Source: Methylobacterium sp. Leaf125 (lineage in GTDB: Bacteria; Pseudomonadota; Alphaproteobacteria; Rhizobiales; Beijerinckiaceae). From it: 64,000 bases of DNA. This document shows positions 45,506-57,706 of the stretch, piece by piece (positions within the stretch are counted from its first letter, which is position 1; the number at the start of each line of letters is the position of its first letter). Made by a program: the position numbers and the translations under genes. Below the pieces are notes generated by a model, which ran no database searches, was not told the origin of the DNA, and saw only the letters and a program-made list of their open reading frames with translations. Location of the stretch: contig NZ_LMNU01000012.1 of assembly GCF_001423085.1 (NCBI RefSeq), positions 514,185-578,184 of the forward strand, written 5' to 3'.

Positions 45506-48021
45506 GCGCAGCGGCCGCAGCGGAGAGTCAGGGACGGGCCGAGCGCCTCGCGCGCTGGACCTCCGCATACCGGCCGCACCAGGGCGTTCCCGACGAGCTG
45601 ATGGACGCGGACGGACGCCCGAAGGGAGCCTGGCCGCGGTTCCTCGACCAGCTCGGCGGCATGGACGAGGTCGAGATCGGCGCCCGCTTCATCTCGGCGG
45701 TCCGGCGCATCCGCGACACCGGAATCTCCTACCGGATCTACGGCGACAAGCGCGAGCATGCCTGGCCGCTGGGCTCGCTCCCGCTCGTCTTGGAGCAGGC
45801 GGACTGGGAGACACTGAGCGCCGGCATCGTCGAGCGTGCCGAACTCATGGAGACGATCCTCGCCGACCTCTACGGGCCGGAGCGCCTCGTGGCCGAAGGC
45901 CTGCTGCCGGCCGCGGTGGTGGCGGGCAGCCCGGAATTCATGCGTCCCCTGGTCGGCGTCACGCCGCCCGGCGGCCGCTTCCTCAAGCTCTATGCCGCCG
46001 ACGTGACCCGCGGACCCGACGGGCGCTGGCGGGTGCTGGCCGACCGGACGCAATCGCCCTCCGGGCCCGGCTACGCCCTGGAAAACCGGCTCGTCCTCAC
46101 CCGCGCCTTCCCGGACCTTCACGCCGACCTGCAGGTCGAGCGGCTGGCCTCGTTCTTCCAGGCTTTTCGCGATGGTCTCGCGGTGGGTGCGCAGCGCAGC
46201 GATCCGCGCATCTGCCTGCTGACCTCGGGCGTCTTCAGCTCGACCTACGTCGAGCAGGCCGCGCTCGCCCGCTACCTCGGGCTGCTCCTGGTGGAGGGCG
46301 ACGACCTCGTGATGCAGGACGGGGCCCTGCACATCCGCACGGTCTCCGGCCTCAAGCGGGCGGACGTGCTCTGGCGGCGCATCGACTCCGATTACCTCGA
46401 CCCCCTGGAGCTCAACCCGGCCTCGCGCCTCGGCGTCCCGGGTCTGGTGGAAGCCCTGCGCAACGGCAACCTCGTGGTCGGCAACATGCCGGGCTCCGGC
46501 ATCCTCGAATCCGGCGCGCTAGCGGCCTACCTGCCCGGCATCGCGCGGCACTTCCTCGGGCGTAGCCTCAAACTCGACGGGCCGAAGACCTGGTGGTGCG
46601 GCGATCCGCAGGCCCTGGCCGGGATCCGCGACAGCCTCGACGGCCTGAGCCTGCGCCCGGTGGCGACGCCGCCGAAAGGGGCTGTGCGCGACGCGATCCT
46701 GGCCCCGCACGCTCTCGATGCCGCGCGTGATCGCCTCGGTGCGGCCCTGCGCGACCGGCCCTTCGACTACGTCGCCCAGGAGACGATGCCCCTCGCCACC
46801 ATGCCGGGCTGGGAATCCACCGGCGGCTCCCTGCGCCTGGTGCCGCGTCCCTTCGTGCTGCGGGTCTTCGCGGCAGCGACGCCGGAGGGCTGGCGCGTGA
46901 TGCCGGGCGGCTTCTGCCGCATCTCGGAGCGGCCCGACGTCGAGCCTCTGGAGATGCGCGCCGGCATCAAGTCGGCCGATGTCTGGATCCTGTCGCGCGA
47001 TCCGGTGGAGGCGGTCTCCCTGATCCAGACCGGGCCGGCGCGGGTGCGCCGGATCGCCGGTCACCTGCCGTCGCGGGCCGCCGACAACCTGTTCTGGTTC
47101 GGGCGCTACGTCGAGCGGGCCGAGGCGGTGATCCGTCTCGTCCTGGCGCATCTCGGCAATGTCGGGTCCGGGGTGATCGCCGACCGGGCGGGCGACGCGA
47201 AGGCGCCCACCGCGCTGCGGATCCGGGCGCTCCTCGACGAGTGGGGGGCGATCGCGGCGCCCGACCTGCCCACCGCCGCCCTGGCCCAGCAGGCCCTCGG
47301 CGGCCAAGAGACTTACGGCTCGGCCCTGCGCCACAGCCTGTCCGCGCGGATCAATGCCGCGACCCTGCGCGAGCGTCTCTCCGGCGAGGCCTGGCGGGCG
47401 CTCGCGGACCTGAAGGAGGTCCTGGAGATCGAGGCCGGGCGGGCCCTGCCGGAGGCGCACCTCCTTGGCCTCGCCGAGCGCGCCCTCAGCCACATCGCGG
47501 CGCTTTCGGGTCTCGCCCAGGAGAACATGAACCGCACCACCGGCTGGCACTTCGTCGATCTCGGTCGCCGGATCGAGCGCGCCATCAACACCCTGACCTT
47601 CGCCACCCGCTTCGCCGGGGACGGTGCCACCGCCGAGGACCTCGGCGTGATGCTGTCCCTGTGCGATTCGCACGTCTCGTTCGGCGCGCGCTATCTTCAG
47701 GGGGTGGCCCTCGACCCCGTGCGCGACATGGTGCTGCTCGATCCGTTCAATCCACGCTCGGTCGCCTTCCAGCTGGAGGCGATCACCCGGCATCTCGGCC
47801 AGCTTCCCGTTCTGCGTGCAGACGGATTGCCCGAGCCGCACCAGCGCATCGCCGCCAGGCTCGCGGCCGAGTTCGCCACCGGCGAGGCGGCGGAGTTCGA
47901 CGGCGCCGCGCTGATGCGCCTGGAGAACGAGGTCGAGGGCCTGGCCGACGCCGTGGCCACCCGCTACTTCCCCAACGGGCCGCATGCCCTGCGGCCGGAA
48001 AAGCTCGTGGGGCTCGCGTGA
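45502..48021 (+). CDS. Circularly permuted ATP-grasp / alpha-E fusion protein
   Basis: An 839-residue protein. The N-terminal part (to about residue 490) is a circularly permuted ATP-grasp type 2 domain (DUF404/DUF407), with [40 protein letters not shown] and [15 protein letters not shown], expected to be a carboxylate-amine ligase. From about residue 523 ([20 protein letters not shown]) follows the helical alpha-E domain (DUF403). The two are often separate genes; here they are fused. The ATG at 45502 overlaps the upstream stop (ATGA), and its own stop overlaps the next GTG (GTGA), so the three genes are strictly coupled. Confidence 0.9.
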   Translation: MSAAAAAESQGRAERLARWTSAYRPHQGVPDELMDADGRPKGAWPRFLDQLGGMDEVEIGARFISAVRRIRDTGISYRIYGDKREHAWPLGSLPLVLEQADWETLSAGIVERAELMETILADLYGPERLVAEGLLPAAVVAGSPEFMRPLVGVTPPGGRFLKLYAADVTRGPDGRWRVLADRTQSPSGPGYALENRLVLTRAFPDLHADLQVERLASFFQAFRDGLAVGAQRSDPRICLLTSGVFSSTYVEQAALARYLGLLLVEGDDLVMQDGALHIRTVSGLKRADVLWRRIDSDYLDPLELNPASRLGVPGLVEALRNGNLVVGNMPGSGILESGALAAYLPGIARHFLGRSLKLDGPKTWWCGDPQALAGIRDSLDGLSLRPVATPPKGAVRDAILAPHALDAARDRLGAALRDRPFDYVAQETMPLATMPGWESTGGSLRLVPRPFVLRVFAAATPEGWRVMPGGFCRISERPDVEPLEMRAGIKSADVWILSRDPVEAVSLIQTGPARVRRIAGHLPSRAADNLFWFGRYVERAEAVIRLVLAHLGNVGSGVIADRAGDAKAPTALRIRALLDEWGAIAAPDLPTAALAQQALGGQETYGSALRHSLSARINAATLRERLSGEAWRALADLKEVLEIEAGRALPEAHLLGLAERALSHIAALSGLAQENMNRTTGWHFVDLGRRIERAINTLTFATRFAGDGATAEDLGVMLSLCDSHVSFGARYLQGVALDPVRDMVLLDPFNPRSVAFQLEAITRHLGQLPVLRADGLPEPHQRIAARLAAEFATGEAAEFDGAALMRLENEVEGLADAVATRYFPNGPHALRPEKLVGLA

Positions 48022-48935
48022 TCTATACGCTGCGCCACCTCACCACCTACCGCTATGCCCGCCCCGTGCGCTTCGCCCGCTGCACCCTGCGCCTGCGCCC
48101 GCGCGACGGGGAGGGTCAGACGGTGTTGGAGAGCAGCCTCACGATCACGCCCGATCCGCGGACCCGCATCGTCCGGCGCGACTATTTCGGCCTCGACGCC
48201 ACTGCGGTCACGATCGACGCGCCCCACACCGAGTTGCGGGTCGAGGCCCTGTCGCGGGTCCGGGTCGAGCGCGATCCGCTACCGGCGCCGGAATCCGGCC
48301 CCCCTTGGGAGCAGGTGCGCGACGAGGCGGTGAACGGGCGCGGCCTCAGTCCGGAGCGGCCGGTTCACTTCCAGTTTCCGAGCCTGCGGGTGCCGCTGGT
48401 GCCGGAGGTGACGGATTATGCCCGGGCGAGCTTTCCCCCGGGCCGGAGCGCCTTTGGCGGTGCCTTCGACCTGATGCAGCGCATCCGGGCGGACTTCACC
48501 TTCGACGCCAAGGCCACCACCGTGCACACGCCCCTCGCCGAGGCCTTCGCGCTCCGGGCCGGCGTCTGCCAGGACTTCACCCACATCATGATCGCGGCCC
48601 TGCGCGGCCTCGGCCTGCCGGCCGCCTATGTCAGCGGCTACCTCCGGACGATCCCGCCCGTCGGGCGCCCGCGCCTGCGCGGCGCCGATGCGAGCCATGC
48701 CTGGGTCTCGGTCTGGTGCGGGGACGGCTGGATCGGCCTGGATCCCACCAACGGCATCGGCATGTGCGACGATCACATCGTCGTGGCCCGCGGCCGCGAC
48801 TACACCGACGTCTCCCCCATCGACGGCATCGTGTCTTCCTCGGGCCCGCAGAAGCTCAAGGTCGAGGTGGACGTGGTGCCGGACGGCGAGCCGATGCCCG
48901 AGCCTGCGGCCCCGCTCCAGGCCACCCCGGCCTGA
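48018..48935 (+). CDS. Transglutaminase-like protein, third gene of the operon
   Basis: A 305-residue protein. After an N-terminal beta domain (YTLRHLTTYRYARPVRFARC) comes a transglutaminase core with Cys184 (AGVCQDFTH), His227 (ADASHAWVSV) and Asp242 (GLDPTNG). The active triad is thus complete. Such proteins may act as peptidases or as amine transferases. The GTG at 48018 overlaps the preceding stop. It ends the operon; the MntR gene faces it 28 bases away. Confidence 0.9.
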   Translation: MIYTLRHLTTYRYARPVRFARCTLRLRPRDGEGQTVLESSLTITPDPRTRIVRRDYFGLDATAVTIDAPHTELRVEALSRVRVERDPLPAPESGPPWEQVRDEAVNGRGLSPERPVHFQFPSLRVPLVPEVTDYARASFPPGRSAFGGAFDLMQRIRADFTFDAKATTVHTPLAEAFALRAGVCQDFTHIMIAALRGLGLPAAYVSGYLRTIPPVGRPRLRGADASHAWVSVWCGDGWIGLDPTNGIGMCDDHIVVARGRDYTDVSPIDGIVSSSGPQKLKVEVDVVPDGEPMPEPAAPLQATPA

Positions 48936-48963
48936 CCGGTCGCACCGGATTTCGAACGCGGTC

Positions 48964-49416
48964 CTAGGCGGATCGGGCCGTGAACAGGCGGAAGGCTTCC
49001 AGGGTCTCGGCGCTGACGTGATGCTCGATGCCCTCGGCGTCGCGGCGGGCGATCTCGGGGCTCACCCCGAGCGCGCAGAGGAACTGCTCGACGATCCGGT
49101 GGCGCTCGCGGCTCTGCACGGCCAGGGCCTGCCCGGCTTCCGTGAGGAAAACGCCCCGATAGGGACGCTGCTGCACGAGGCCGTCCTCGGCGAGGCGCTT
49201 GAGCATTTTAGCGACCGTCGGCTGGGCCACGCCGAGGCGCGCGGCGATATCCACTTGCCGCGCCTCGCCGCCATCGCCGATCAGGTCGGCGATGAGCTCC
49301 ACGTAATCCTCCACGAGTTCCAGCCGGCGGGCCTCGCGGGCCTGCCGGAAGCTCTCCACGTGGACGTCGGGATCGACCAGGGAGGTGTCGGGCGCGGAGG
49401 ACGTCGAATCCTGCAT
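48964..49416 (-). CDS. mntR: Manganese-dependent transcriptional regulator MntR (DtxR family)
   Basis: A 150-residue DtxR/MntR-type repressor. The winged helix lies at about residues 40-95 ([22 protein letters not shown] and [14 protein letters not shown]) and the metal-binding dimer domain follows with [13 protein letters not shown] and [10 protein letters not shown], which supply the Glu and His ligands. I take the ATG at 49416; the frame is open beyond it. No Mn transporter gene is next to it, so it probably acts at a distance, for example on mntH. Confidence 0.85.
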   Translation of the reverse strand: MQDSTSSAPDTSLVDPDVHVESFRQAREARRLELVEDYVELIADLIGDGGEARQVDIAARLGVAQPTVAKMLKRLAEDGLVQQRPYRGVFLTEAGQALAVQSRERHRIVEQFLCALGVSPEIARRDAEGIEHHVSAETLEAFRLFTARSA

Positions 49417-49522
49417 GTGGCCGGCGAACTCCCCCGAACGATGGTGCCCCCGAATGGGGGCCCAAGCCGGTTTGTACCGAAGCCGCGCCCCGGATGGGAG
49501 CCCCCGGGGTCCGAAAGCCGCC

Positions 49523-50410
49523 TCAACCGCGCAGGTGGGCCACAAAATCCCGCGTGAACCGGGGCAGATCGGCCAGCGAGCGCAGGCAGATCGTGAGGTC
49601 GCGGAGGGCCCAGGCATCCTCCAGGGGCACGATCGCGAGGGCCATGGTGCGGGCGGCCCGGGCCGCGGTGGTCTCGGGCACGATGCCGAGCCCGACATTG
49701 CAGGCGACCAGCCGGCAGATCGCGTCGAAGCTGCGCAATTGCACGCGGAGGCGCATCGGCGGCCGGCCTGTGCGCGCGGCCTTGTCGGCGAGGAAGCGGG
49801 TGAGGGCGCTGGTCCGGTCCAGGCCGACCAGGGGATGCTCGATCACCTCCGCGAAGGCGACGGAGGCCCGCGCCGCCAGGGGGTGCCCGGTGGCCGCCAC
49901 CATGACGAAGCGGTCCTGCCGGAACGGATAGGTCTCCAGGGCGCCGGTATCGACGGTGCCGGCGACGATGCCGAGATCGGCCGAGCCTTCGGCCACCAGC
50001 CCGACGATCTCGTCCGAGGTCCGCTCCTCGATGTCGACGCTGACGCCGGTCTGGCGGGCCAGGAAGGCACTCAGGACCTCGGGCAGGAATTCGGTGAGGG
50101 CATTGGTGTTCGAGACGAGGCGGATCTGCCCGACCGTACCGCCCGAGAAGGCGGCGAGGTCCTCCTGCATCCGCTCGATCCGGTCGAGGAGCCCACGGGC
50201 ATGGGCGAGGAGCGACCGCCCCGCGGGCGTCGGCACGACGCCCTGGCGCCCCCGCGTCAGCAGGGCGGCCCCGAGGGTTTCCTCCATGGCGCGGATGCGC
50301 ACGGAGGCGGCGGCGAGGGCGAGGTTGGCGCGCGCCGCGCCGTGGGTGATCGAGCCCGCCTCCACCACGTGCCGGAACAGCGAGAGATCGACCAGATCGA
50401 AGCGCATCAT
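49523..50410 (-). CDS. LysR family transcriptional regulator
   Basis: A 295-residue LysR-type regulator. The N-terminal helix-turn-helix spans about residues 5-65 ([30 protein letters not shown] pattern, then [12 protein letters not shown]), followed by a periplasmic-binding-protein-like effector domain with [22 protein letters not shown]. The inducer is unknown. It is divergent from ftsB, with 80 bases between them, and shows no metabolic gene beside it that would reveal the target. Confidence 0.9.
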   Translation of the reverse strand: MMRFDLVDLSLFRHVVEAGSITHGAARANLALAAASVRIRAMEETLGAALLTRGRQGVVPTPAGRSLLAHARGLLDRIERMQEDLAAFSGGTVGQIRLVSNTNALTEFLPEVLSAFLARQTGVSVDIEERTSDEIVGLVAEGSADLGIVAGTVDTGALETYPFRQDRFVMVAATGHPLAARASVAFAEVIEHPLVGLDRTSALTRFLADKAARTGRPPMRLRVQLRSFDAICRLVACNVGLGIVPETTAARAARTMALAIVPLEDAWALRDLTICLRSLADLPRFTRDFVAHLRG

Positions 50411-50490
50411 CGGCTGTGCGGCTCCCTCCGCATGGTGATCCTCGTCGGAGCGTCAGGACTTCCTTAACCCTGTGCGCGCATCGTGCCCGC

Positions 50491-50802
50491 ATGGTGGTCC
50501 GTCGTCGCGTCCGTGCTGTTCTGATGCCCCTCGGCCTCTACGCCGTGTCGGGCCTCGTCGTGGGCTTCTTCGTGCATCAGGCCGAGAGCGGCAACCGCGG
50601 CCTCGAGGCCAAGCGCGCCCTGAAGGTCCAGGCCCGGGCGCTCAACCAGGAGCTCAACGCCGCCAAGGCGGACCGGGCGATCTGGGAACACCGGGTGGCC
50701 CTCCTGCGCAGCGACCAGATCGATCGCGATCTGCTGGAGGAGCGCGCCCGCGTCATGCTCGGCCGTGTCCACGCCAACGACGTGGTGATCATCGATCCCT
50801 GA
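50491..50802 (+). CDS. ftsB: Septum formation initiator FtsB (DivIC family)
   Basis: A 103-residue bitopic cell-division protein. A basic N-terminus and one membrane helix (GLYAVSGLVVGFFVHQA) lead to a coiled coil (about residues 35-75: LEAKRALKVQARALNQELNA) and a short C-terminal domain with ERARVMLGRVHANDVVI. FtsB joins FtsL and FtsQ at the septum. Its place just before pdhA is usual for alphaproteobacteria. No strong ribosome site is visible before the ATG at 50491. Confidence 0.88.
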   Translation: MVVRRRVRAVLMPLGLYAVSGLVVGFFVHQAESGNRGLEAKRALKVQARALNQELNAAKADRAIWEHRVALLRSDQIDRDLLEERARVMLGRVHANDVVIIDP

Positions 50803-50945
50803 GCGGTCGCGGAACCGCGAAACCTTTCGCCTGCGCAGGCGCTTCGTCGCTGACAACTTCCCGCTTCTGTCGGGTCGGCGGCCTCGCTTTCACTCAGGGC
50901 GTGCCCTAGAACCCCGGGTGAACAGATGGTCCCGGGGAGTTGCCG

Positions 50946-52040
50946 ATGGATGCCGCGAAGGATGCAGGCCAAGCCGCCTCCGACACAAGCCGGGCGGAGG
51001 CTCAGCGATCCGGGGGGGCGATGCCCACGGGCGCGGCCGCGACCCACGCGCCGGCCCCGAACGCGCCGCAGTTCACCCGTGAGGAAGACCTCCACGCCTA
51101 TCACGAGATGCTGCTGATCCGGCGCTTCGAGGAGAAGGCCGGCCAGCTCTACGGCATGGGCCTGATCGGCGGCTTCTGCCACCTCTATATCGGCCAGGAA
51201 GCCGTCGTCATCGGCATGCAGATGGCCTCGGTCGACGGCGACCAGGTGATCACCGGTTACCGCGACCACGGCCACATGCTCGCCTGCGGCATGGATCCGA
51301 AGGGCGTGATGGCCGAGCTCACCGGTCGCCGCGGCGGCTACAGCCGCGGCAAGGGCGGCTCAATGCACATGTTCTCCCGCGAGAAGCAGTTCTTCGGCGG
51401 GCACGGCATCGTCGGCGCCCAGGTCAGCCTCGGCACCGGCCTGGCCTTCGCCGACGCCTACAAGAAGAACGGCAATGTCAGCCTGACTTACATGGGTGAC
51501 GGCGCGGCCAACCAGGGCCAGGTCTACGAGAGCTTCAACATGGCGCAGCTGTGGAAGCTGCCCGTGGTCTACGTGATCGAGAACAATCGCTACGCCATGG
51601 GCACCTCGGTAGCCCGCGCCTCCGCGCAGACCGACTTCTCCAAACGGGGCATCTCCTTCGGCATTCCCGGCGAGCAGGTGGACGGCATGGACGTCCGCAC
51701 CGTGCGGGAGGCCGCGACCCGGGCGATCGAGCACGCCCGCTCGGGCGAGGGCCCCTACATCCTCGAGATGCAGACCTACCGCTACCGCGGCCACTCGATG
51801 TCCGATCCGGCCAAGTACCGGACGAAGGACGAGGTCTCGAAGATGCGCGAGGAGCACGATCCGATCGAGATGGTGCGCAAGCGCCTGATCGAGATGCACG
51901 GGGTGCCCGAGGCCGAGCTCAAGGCCACAGACGCCAAGGTGCGCGAGACCGTGAACGAATCCGCCGAGTTCGCGACGCACGATCCGGAGCCGGATCCCGC
52001 CGAGCTGTGGACCGATATCCTGCTGGAAGCCCGCGCCTGA
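50946..52040 (+). CDS. pdhA: Pyruvate dehydrogenase E1 component, alpha subunit
   Basis: A 364-residue thiamine diphosphate enzyme subunit that decarboxylates pyruvate. ThDP-binding motif: [19 protein letters not shown] to [10 protein letters not shown]. The regulatory loop region [15 protein letters not shown] is conserved. The first 40 residues are Ala/Ser-rich and probably flexible. The ATG at 50946 has ggggag 6 bases upstream. First gene of pdhA-pdhB-DUF5076-pdhC-lpd. Confidence 0.97.
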   Translation: MDAAKDAGQAASDTSRAEAQRSGGAMPTGAAATHAPAPNAPQFTREEDLHAYHEMLLIRRFEEKAGQLYGMGLIGGFCHLYIGQEAVVIGMQMASVDGDQVITGYRDHGHMLACGMDPKGVMAELTGRRGGYSRGKGGSMHMFSREKQFFGGHGIVGAQVSLGTGLAFADAYKKNGNVSLTYMGDGAANQGQVYESFNMAQLWKLPVVYVIENNRYAMGTSVARASAQTDFSKRGISFGIPGEQVDGMDVRTVREAATRAIEHARSGEGPYILEMQTYRYRGHSMSDPAKYRTKDEVSKMREEHDPIEMVRKRLIEMHGVPEAELKATDAKVRETVNESAEFATHDPEPDPAELWTDILLEARA

Positions 52041-52140
52041 CCCCTCTCCTGTGCCGGAGACGGGGGCCGCACGCCGCGCCCGCGGCCGCGTCCCTGCCTT
52101 CGAAGGGCTGACCGCCTCATCCTCGATCGACGAGTATTTC

Positions 52141-53583
52141 ATGGCGACCGACATCCTGATGCCCGCCCTCTCCCCGACCATGGAAGAGGGCAAGCTCTCG
52201 AAGTGGCTGAAGAAGGCGGGTGATCCGGTCAAATCCGGCGACTTGCTGGCCGAGATCGAGACCGACAAGGCGACCATGGAGGTCGAGGCCATCGACGAGG
52301 GCGTGCTCGCGAAGATCCTCGTCGAGGAGGGCACCGAGGGCGTGAAGGTCAACACGCCGATCGCCATCATCGCCGCCGAGGGCGAGGACGTTTCGGCCGC
52401 CTCCGCAGGTGGCGGCGCTCCGAAGCCCGAGGCTTCCGCTCAGCCCGCTCCGGCGCCCGACATGCAAGCCGAAGGCCAGGCCGACACGCCGGCCCCCAGC
52501 GCCAAGACCGGCGACGACGCCCCGAAGGCCCCGGCCGCCCCCGCGACCATCACCAACAAGGCGCCCGCGCCCGTGATGGCGGAATTCCCCGAGGGCACCG
52601 AGATGGTCTCCACGACCGTCCGGGAAGCCCTGCGCGATGCCATGGCCGAGGAGATGCGCAAGGACGACGCCGTCTTCGTGATGGGTGAGGAGGTCGCCGA
52701 ATACCAGGGGGCCTACAAGATCACGCAAGGGCTGCTGCAGGAGTTCGGCGCCCGCCGGGTGGTCGACACCCCGATCACCGAGCACGGCTTCGCCGGCATC
52801 GGCGTCGGCGCCGCCTTCACGGGCCTGCGCCCCATCGTCGAGTTCATGACCTTCAACTTCGCCATGCAGGCGATCGACCACATCATCAACTCGGCGGCCA
52901 AGACCCTCTACATGTCCGGCGGCCAGCTCGGCTGCCCGATCGTGTTCCGCGGTCCCAACGGCGCGGCCGCCCGCGTCGGTGCCCAGCACAGCCACGACTA
53001 CTCGGCCTGGTACTCCAACGTGCCCGGCCTGAAGGTCATCGCGCCCTACACCGCATCGGATGCCAAGGGCCTGCTCAAGGCGGCCATCCGCGACCCCAAC
53101 CCGATCATCTTCCTCGAGAACGAGATCCTCTACGGCCAGACCTTCCCGGTGCCGAAGCTCGACGACTTCGTGCTGCCCATCGGCAAGGCACGGATCCACC
53201 GCCCCGGCACCGACGTGACCATCGTGTCGTTCTCCATCGGCATGACCTACGCCCTGAAGGCAGCGCAGGCGCTGGCCGAGGAGGGCATCGAGGCCGAGGT
53301 GATCGATCTCCGGACTTTGCGCCCGATGGACACCGACACGGTGGTGGAATCGGTGAAGAAGACCGGCCGTTGCGTCACCGTGGAGGAAGGCTTCCCGCAA
53401 TCGGGCATCGGCGCCGAGATCTCGGCCCGCCTGATGGTCGATGCCTTCGACTACCTCGACGCCCCCGTCCTGCGCGTCACCGGGAAGGACGTGCCGATGC
53501 CCTACGCCGCCAATCTCGAGAAGCTGGCGCTTCCCAACGTCGCCGAGGTGATCGAGGCCGTGAAGGCGGTCTGCTACCGCTGA
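52141..53583 (+). CDS. pdhB: Pyruvate dehydrogenase E1 component, beta subunit, with lipoyl domain
   Basis: A 480-residue subunit. Residues 1-80 are a lipoyl domain with the lipoylated Lys in [17 protein letters not shown]; this extra domain on E1-beta is typical of alphaproteobacteria. An Ala/Pro-rich linker (about 85-145) leads to the transketolase-like E1-beta core ([20 protein letters not shown], then [20 protein letters not shown]). A 56-bp stretch coding for the lipoyl site (52255-52310) is identical to the matching stretch of pdhC. The ATG at 52141 is chosen for the lipoyl N-terminus [17 protein letters not shown]. Confidence 0.97.
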   Translation: MATDILMPALSPTMEEGKLSKWLKKAGDPVKSGDLLAEIETDKATMEVEAIDEGVLAKILVEEGTEGVKVNTPIAIIAAEGEDVSAASAGGGAPKPEASAQPAPAPDMQAEGQADTPAPSAKTGDDAPKAPAAPATITNKAPAPVMAEFPEGTEMVSTTVREALRDAMAEEMRKDDAVFVMGEEVAEYQGAYKITQGLLQEFGARRVVDTPITEHGFAGIGVGAAFTGLRPIVEFMTFNFAMQAIDHIINSAAKTLYMSGGQLGCPIVFRGPNGAAARVGAQHSHDYSAWYSNVPGLKVIAPYTASDAKGLLKAAIRDPNPIIFLENEILYGQTFPVPKLDDFVLPIGKARIHRPGTDVTIVSFSIGMTYALKAAQALAEEGIEAEVIDLRTLRPMDTDTVVESVKKTGRCVTVEEGFPQSGIGAEISARLMVDAFDYLDAPVLRVTGKDVPMPYAANLEKLALPNVAEVIEAVKAVCYR

Positions 53584-53639
53584 GGGCCGCGCGCGTTCAC
53601 CTCCCACTCTTCCCGGCCCGGGGAGAGATCGGAGACGAG

Positions 53640-53924
53640 ATGATGACCGACAAATTCGAAGAACTGTCCGCCCCACCGGATGCCATCGAGAACGGTGGCA
53701 TCGAGGTCCTTCGCGCCAGCGTCGTCGACGGGGCCGTGAGCATCGCCCTGCGGCGCTCCTTCGACGACGCGGCCACCTGGGGCCGCCTCCTCGCCGACCT
53801 CGCCCGCCAGGCGGCGCGGGTCTACGCGCTGGAGACCGAGATGTCGGAGGAAGACGCCTTCGCGCGCATCCGCGCCGGCTTCGAAGCCGAGAGCCTCGAC
53901 CCCGACGCGCCGATTCTGAACTGA
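53640..53924 (+). CDS. DUF5076 domain protein within the pdh operon
   Basis: A 94-residue soluble protein encoded between pdhB and pdhC on the same strand. The core (GIEVLRASVVDGAVSIALRR, then AATWGRLLADLARQAARVY) is the DUF5076 domain, found at this place in many alphaproteobacteria. Function unknown; the conserved position suggests a link to the complex. Two adjacent ATG codons (53640, 53643) can serve as start. Confidence 0.82.
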   Translation: MMTDKFEELSAPPDAIENGGIEVLRASVVDGAVSIALRRSFDDAATWGRLLADLARQAARVYALETEMSEEDAFARIRAGFEAESLDPDAPILN

Positions 53925-53970
53925 CCGCCGCTCCCCCGATACCGCCCGCTGACGATCAGGATTTTTCCCC

Positions 53971-55407
53971 ATGCCGATCAACGTCCTGATGCCCGCCCTG
54001 TCGCCCACGATGGAGAAGGGCAACCTCGCCAAGTGGCTGAAGAAGGAGGGGGACGCGGTGAAATCCGGCGACGTGCTCGCCGAAATCGAGACCGACAAGG
54101 CGACCATGGAGGTCGAGGCCATCGACGAGGGCGTGCTCGCCAAGATCCTGGTGGCCGAGGGCACCGCCGACGTGCCGGTGAACGACCTCATCGCCATCAT
54201 CGCGGCGGACGGCGAGGACCCGGCCAGCGTCCAGGCCCCCGGCGGCGGTGCGGCGCCGAAGGCGGAAGCGCCTCAGGCCGAGGCCAAGCCCGCGGCAGCC
54301 GCCGAGAATGCCACGCCCGGCGGCGGAACGATGTCCTACGCCCGCGTCAACGAGGCGCCCGACGGTGCGACGCCCGCGGAAGGCACGCGTGCGAGCGCGA
54401 GCACCGGCGCCGCGCCCTCGGCCGAGGGCGGACGCGTCTTCGCCTCGCCGCTGGCCCGCCGCATCGCCAAGCAGGAGGGAGTCGATCTCGCGGCGGTGAC
54501 GGGCTCCGGTCCCCGCGGCCGGGTGATCGAGCGCGATGTCCGCGCGGCGCTGGCAGACGGCACCGGCAAGGCTGCCTCAGCCCCTGCGGCGAAGCCCGCC
54601 GAGGCCCCGCAGGCGGCGCCCGCCCAGGCCGCACCGACTCCGGCCAAGGCGGCGGCACCCGCCGGCCTCACCGCGGACCAGGTGCGCGGCTTCTATCCGA
54701 AGGGGACCTTCGAGGAGGTGCCCCTCGACGGCATGCGCAAGACCATCGCCAAGCGCCTGACCGAGGCGATGCAGGTGGCACCGCACTTCTACCTCACGGT
54801 GGATTGCGAACTCGACGCGCTGATGGCCCTGCGTGAGCAGCTCAACAAGAGCGCGGGCACGACCAAGGACGGCAAGCCGCTGTTCAAGCTCTCCGTGAAC
54901 GACTTCGTCATCAAGGCGATGGGCCTCGCCCTGATGCGGGTGCCGACGGCCAATGCCGTCTGGGCCGAGGATCGGATCCTGCGCTTCGACAACGCCGAGG
55001 TCGGCGTGGCGGTGGCCATCGACGGTGGCCTGTACACGCCCGTGATCCGCCGGGCCGACCAGAAGACGCTCTCCACCATCTCCAACGAGATGAAGGACTT
55101 CGCCGCGCGGGCGCGGGCCAAGAAGTTGAAGCCCGAGGAATACCAGGGGGGCGTCACGTCGGTCTCGAACCTCGGCATGTTCGGCATCAAGCACTTCACG
55201 GCGGTGATCAACCCGCCCCAATCCTCGATCCTCGCCGTGGGCGCCGGCGAGAAGCGCATCGTGGTGCGCGACGGCGCTCCGGCCGTCGCTCAGGTGATGA
55301 CCACCACCCTGTCCTGCGACCACCGCGTCCTCGACGGGGCGCTGGGCGCCGAGCTGATCTCGGCCTTCAAGGCGCTGATCGAGAACCCCATGGGGATGCT
55401 GGTCTGA
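53971..55407 (+). CDS. pdhC: Pyruvate dehydrogenase E2, dihydrolipoamide acetyltransferase
   Basis: A 478-residue core of the pyruvate dehydrogenase complex. One lipoyl domain (residues 1-80, [17 protein letters not shown]), an Ala/Pro linker, a peripheral subunit-binding domain ([20 protein letters not shown], near residues 151-185), a second linker, and the catalytic domain with [17 protein letters not shown] holding the active-site His and Asp. It binds E1 and E3 encoded on either side. The start [17 protein letters not shown] is the standard one. Confidence 0.97.
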   Translation: MPINVLMPALSPTMEKGNLAKWLKKEGDAVKSGDVLAEIETDKATMEVEAIDEGVLAKILVAEGTADVPVNDLIAIIAADGEDPASVQAPGGGAAPKAEAPQAEAKPAAAAENATPGGGTMSYARVNEAPDGATPAEGTRASASTGAAPSAEGGRVFASPLARRIAKQEGVDLAAVTGSGPRGRVIERDVRAALADGTGKAASAPAAKPAEAPQAAPAQAAPTPAKAAAPAGLTADQVRGFYPKGTFEEVPLDGMRKTIAKRLTEAMQVAPHFYLTVDCELDALMALREQLNKSAGTTKDGKPLFKLSVNDFVIKAMGLALMRVPTANAVWAEDRILRFDNAEVGVAVAIDGGLYTPVIRRADQKTLSTISNEMKDFAARARAKKLKPEEYQGGVTSVSNLGMFGIKHFTAVINPPQSSILAVGAGEKRIVVRDGAPAVAQVMTTTLSCDHRVLDGALGAELISAFKALIENPMGMLV

Positions 55408-55493
55408 CCGGAGCGCGTTGACCCGTTCCCGAGCCCGGCAAGTCCCCACACCCGGCCCCTCCCCAGATCCGGGAGGGCAGCAGGAGCCCTCAC

Positions 55494-56933
<1,440 letters not shown>

Positions 56934-57210
56934 TCAGAAAAACATCGACATATCATGGCCTTAGGGGTGCCGACGCTAGCGTAAGTCGGTGCTTCGGGCA
57001 ATGATTGAAATGGCTGTTTGTTGGTCGTTTCCGGCCGTCACTGTGACTGACGCGTGACAAGCTTCCGAGACGGCCGAAGCCAGCCTTATACCGGCCGTCT
57101 CAATAACCCGCTTCCTAGATGGCGGTTATGTTCCGCTGAGAGAGAGAAAAGCCCACTTCTATGAAAACCGAGGCTGGGCGTCGGCCGGATACGCATGGTT
57201 CCACAACGTT
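56934..57210. other. Junction between core chromosome and accessory island, with inverted repeat
   Basis: 277 bases without a gene where composition falls from core to island values. A perfect 10-bp inverted repeat (GAGACGGCCG at 57067-57076, CGGCCGTCTC at 57092-57101) lies here; it has no T run, so it is not a standard terminator. A further partial copy CCGGCCGTC is near 57029. No tRNA end, direct repeat or integrase site could be recognised. Confidence 0.45.
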
Positions 57211-57702
57211 TCAGACGCTTCTTTTGAGGTCGGTCTGAATGTATCGCACAAGATTTCGACGGGTATCTAGCAAGCGTCCAACATTCTCTACCCAATTTCC
57301 TATATCGTCTTGATTAGAGAAGCTCTGAACTTGCTTATTGAAGTTGATCACAGCACTTTGATAATCAGTAATTCGCTTTCTTTGAACGCCGCCGAGGAAT
57401 GTATTCAAACTCTCGGCTTCTTGAACTTGCTGCGATAAAACCGATCTAAACTTCTCTTTCGAATCCGATAATTCCTGACGGGCATTGAGTGCCTTCAGGA
57501 ACGTGCTGATAGCTTCGACTATCTCGCTTCCACTCGAATCAAACTTGTTGACACGATCAACCATTATCTGACGATCTTGAGATGCGGACTGATACTGGAA
57601 AGTGACATAGGCTGTGTAGAGGCTCGTTCCGGTAGCAATGAGACTACCTACCAACGCGACCGCCAAGGCACTTTGTATGTGTCTACCGAGAAAGTTCAGC
57701 AT
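57211..57702 (-). CDS. Membrane-anchored coiled-coil protein, unknown
   Basis: A 163-residue protein read from the ATG at 57702 (MLNFLGRHIQ). One membrane helix (about residues 10-30, SALAVALVGSLIATGTSLY) is followed by a long charged helical region that looks like a coiled coil (DRQIMVDRVNKF to VSQQVQEAESL-type heptads) and ends LRYIQTDLKRSV-like. No enzyme motif is seen. It starts 5 bases after the stop of the larger gene at 57707, so the two form an operon; the small protein may anchor or report to its partner. The composition is island-like. Confidence 0.65.
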   Translation of the reverse strand: MLNFLGRHIQSALAVALVGSLIATGTSLYTAYVTFQYQSASQDRQIMVDRVNKFDSSGSEIVEAISTFLKALNARQELSDSKEKFRSVLSQQVQEAESLNTFLGGVQRKRITDYQSAVINFNKQVQSFSNQDDIGNWVENVGRLLDTRRNLVRYIQTDLKRSV

Positions 57703-57706
57703 CAGC

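Noticed and set aside
41891..45568. A 1225-codon open frame on the minus strand
   Set aside because: It lies antisense to the DUF2126 transglutaminase gene, has the His/Arg/Gly/Asp-rich make-up of a shadow frame in GC-rich DNA, and shows no domain.
49446..49461. GCCCCC/GGGGGC hairpin upstream of mntR
   Set aside because: Simple C/G run palindrome without a T run and unlike known MntR boxes.
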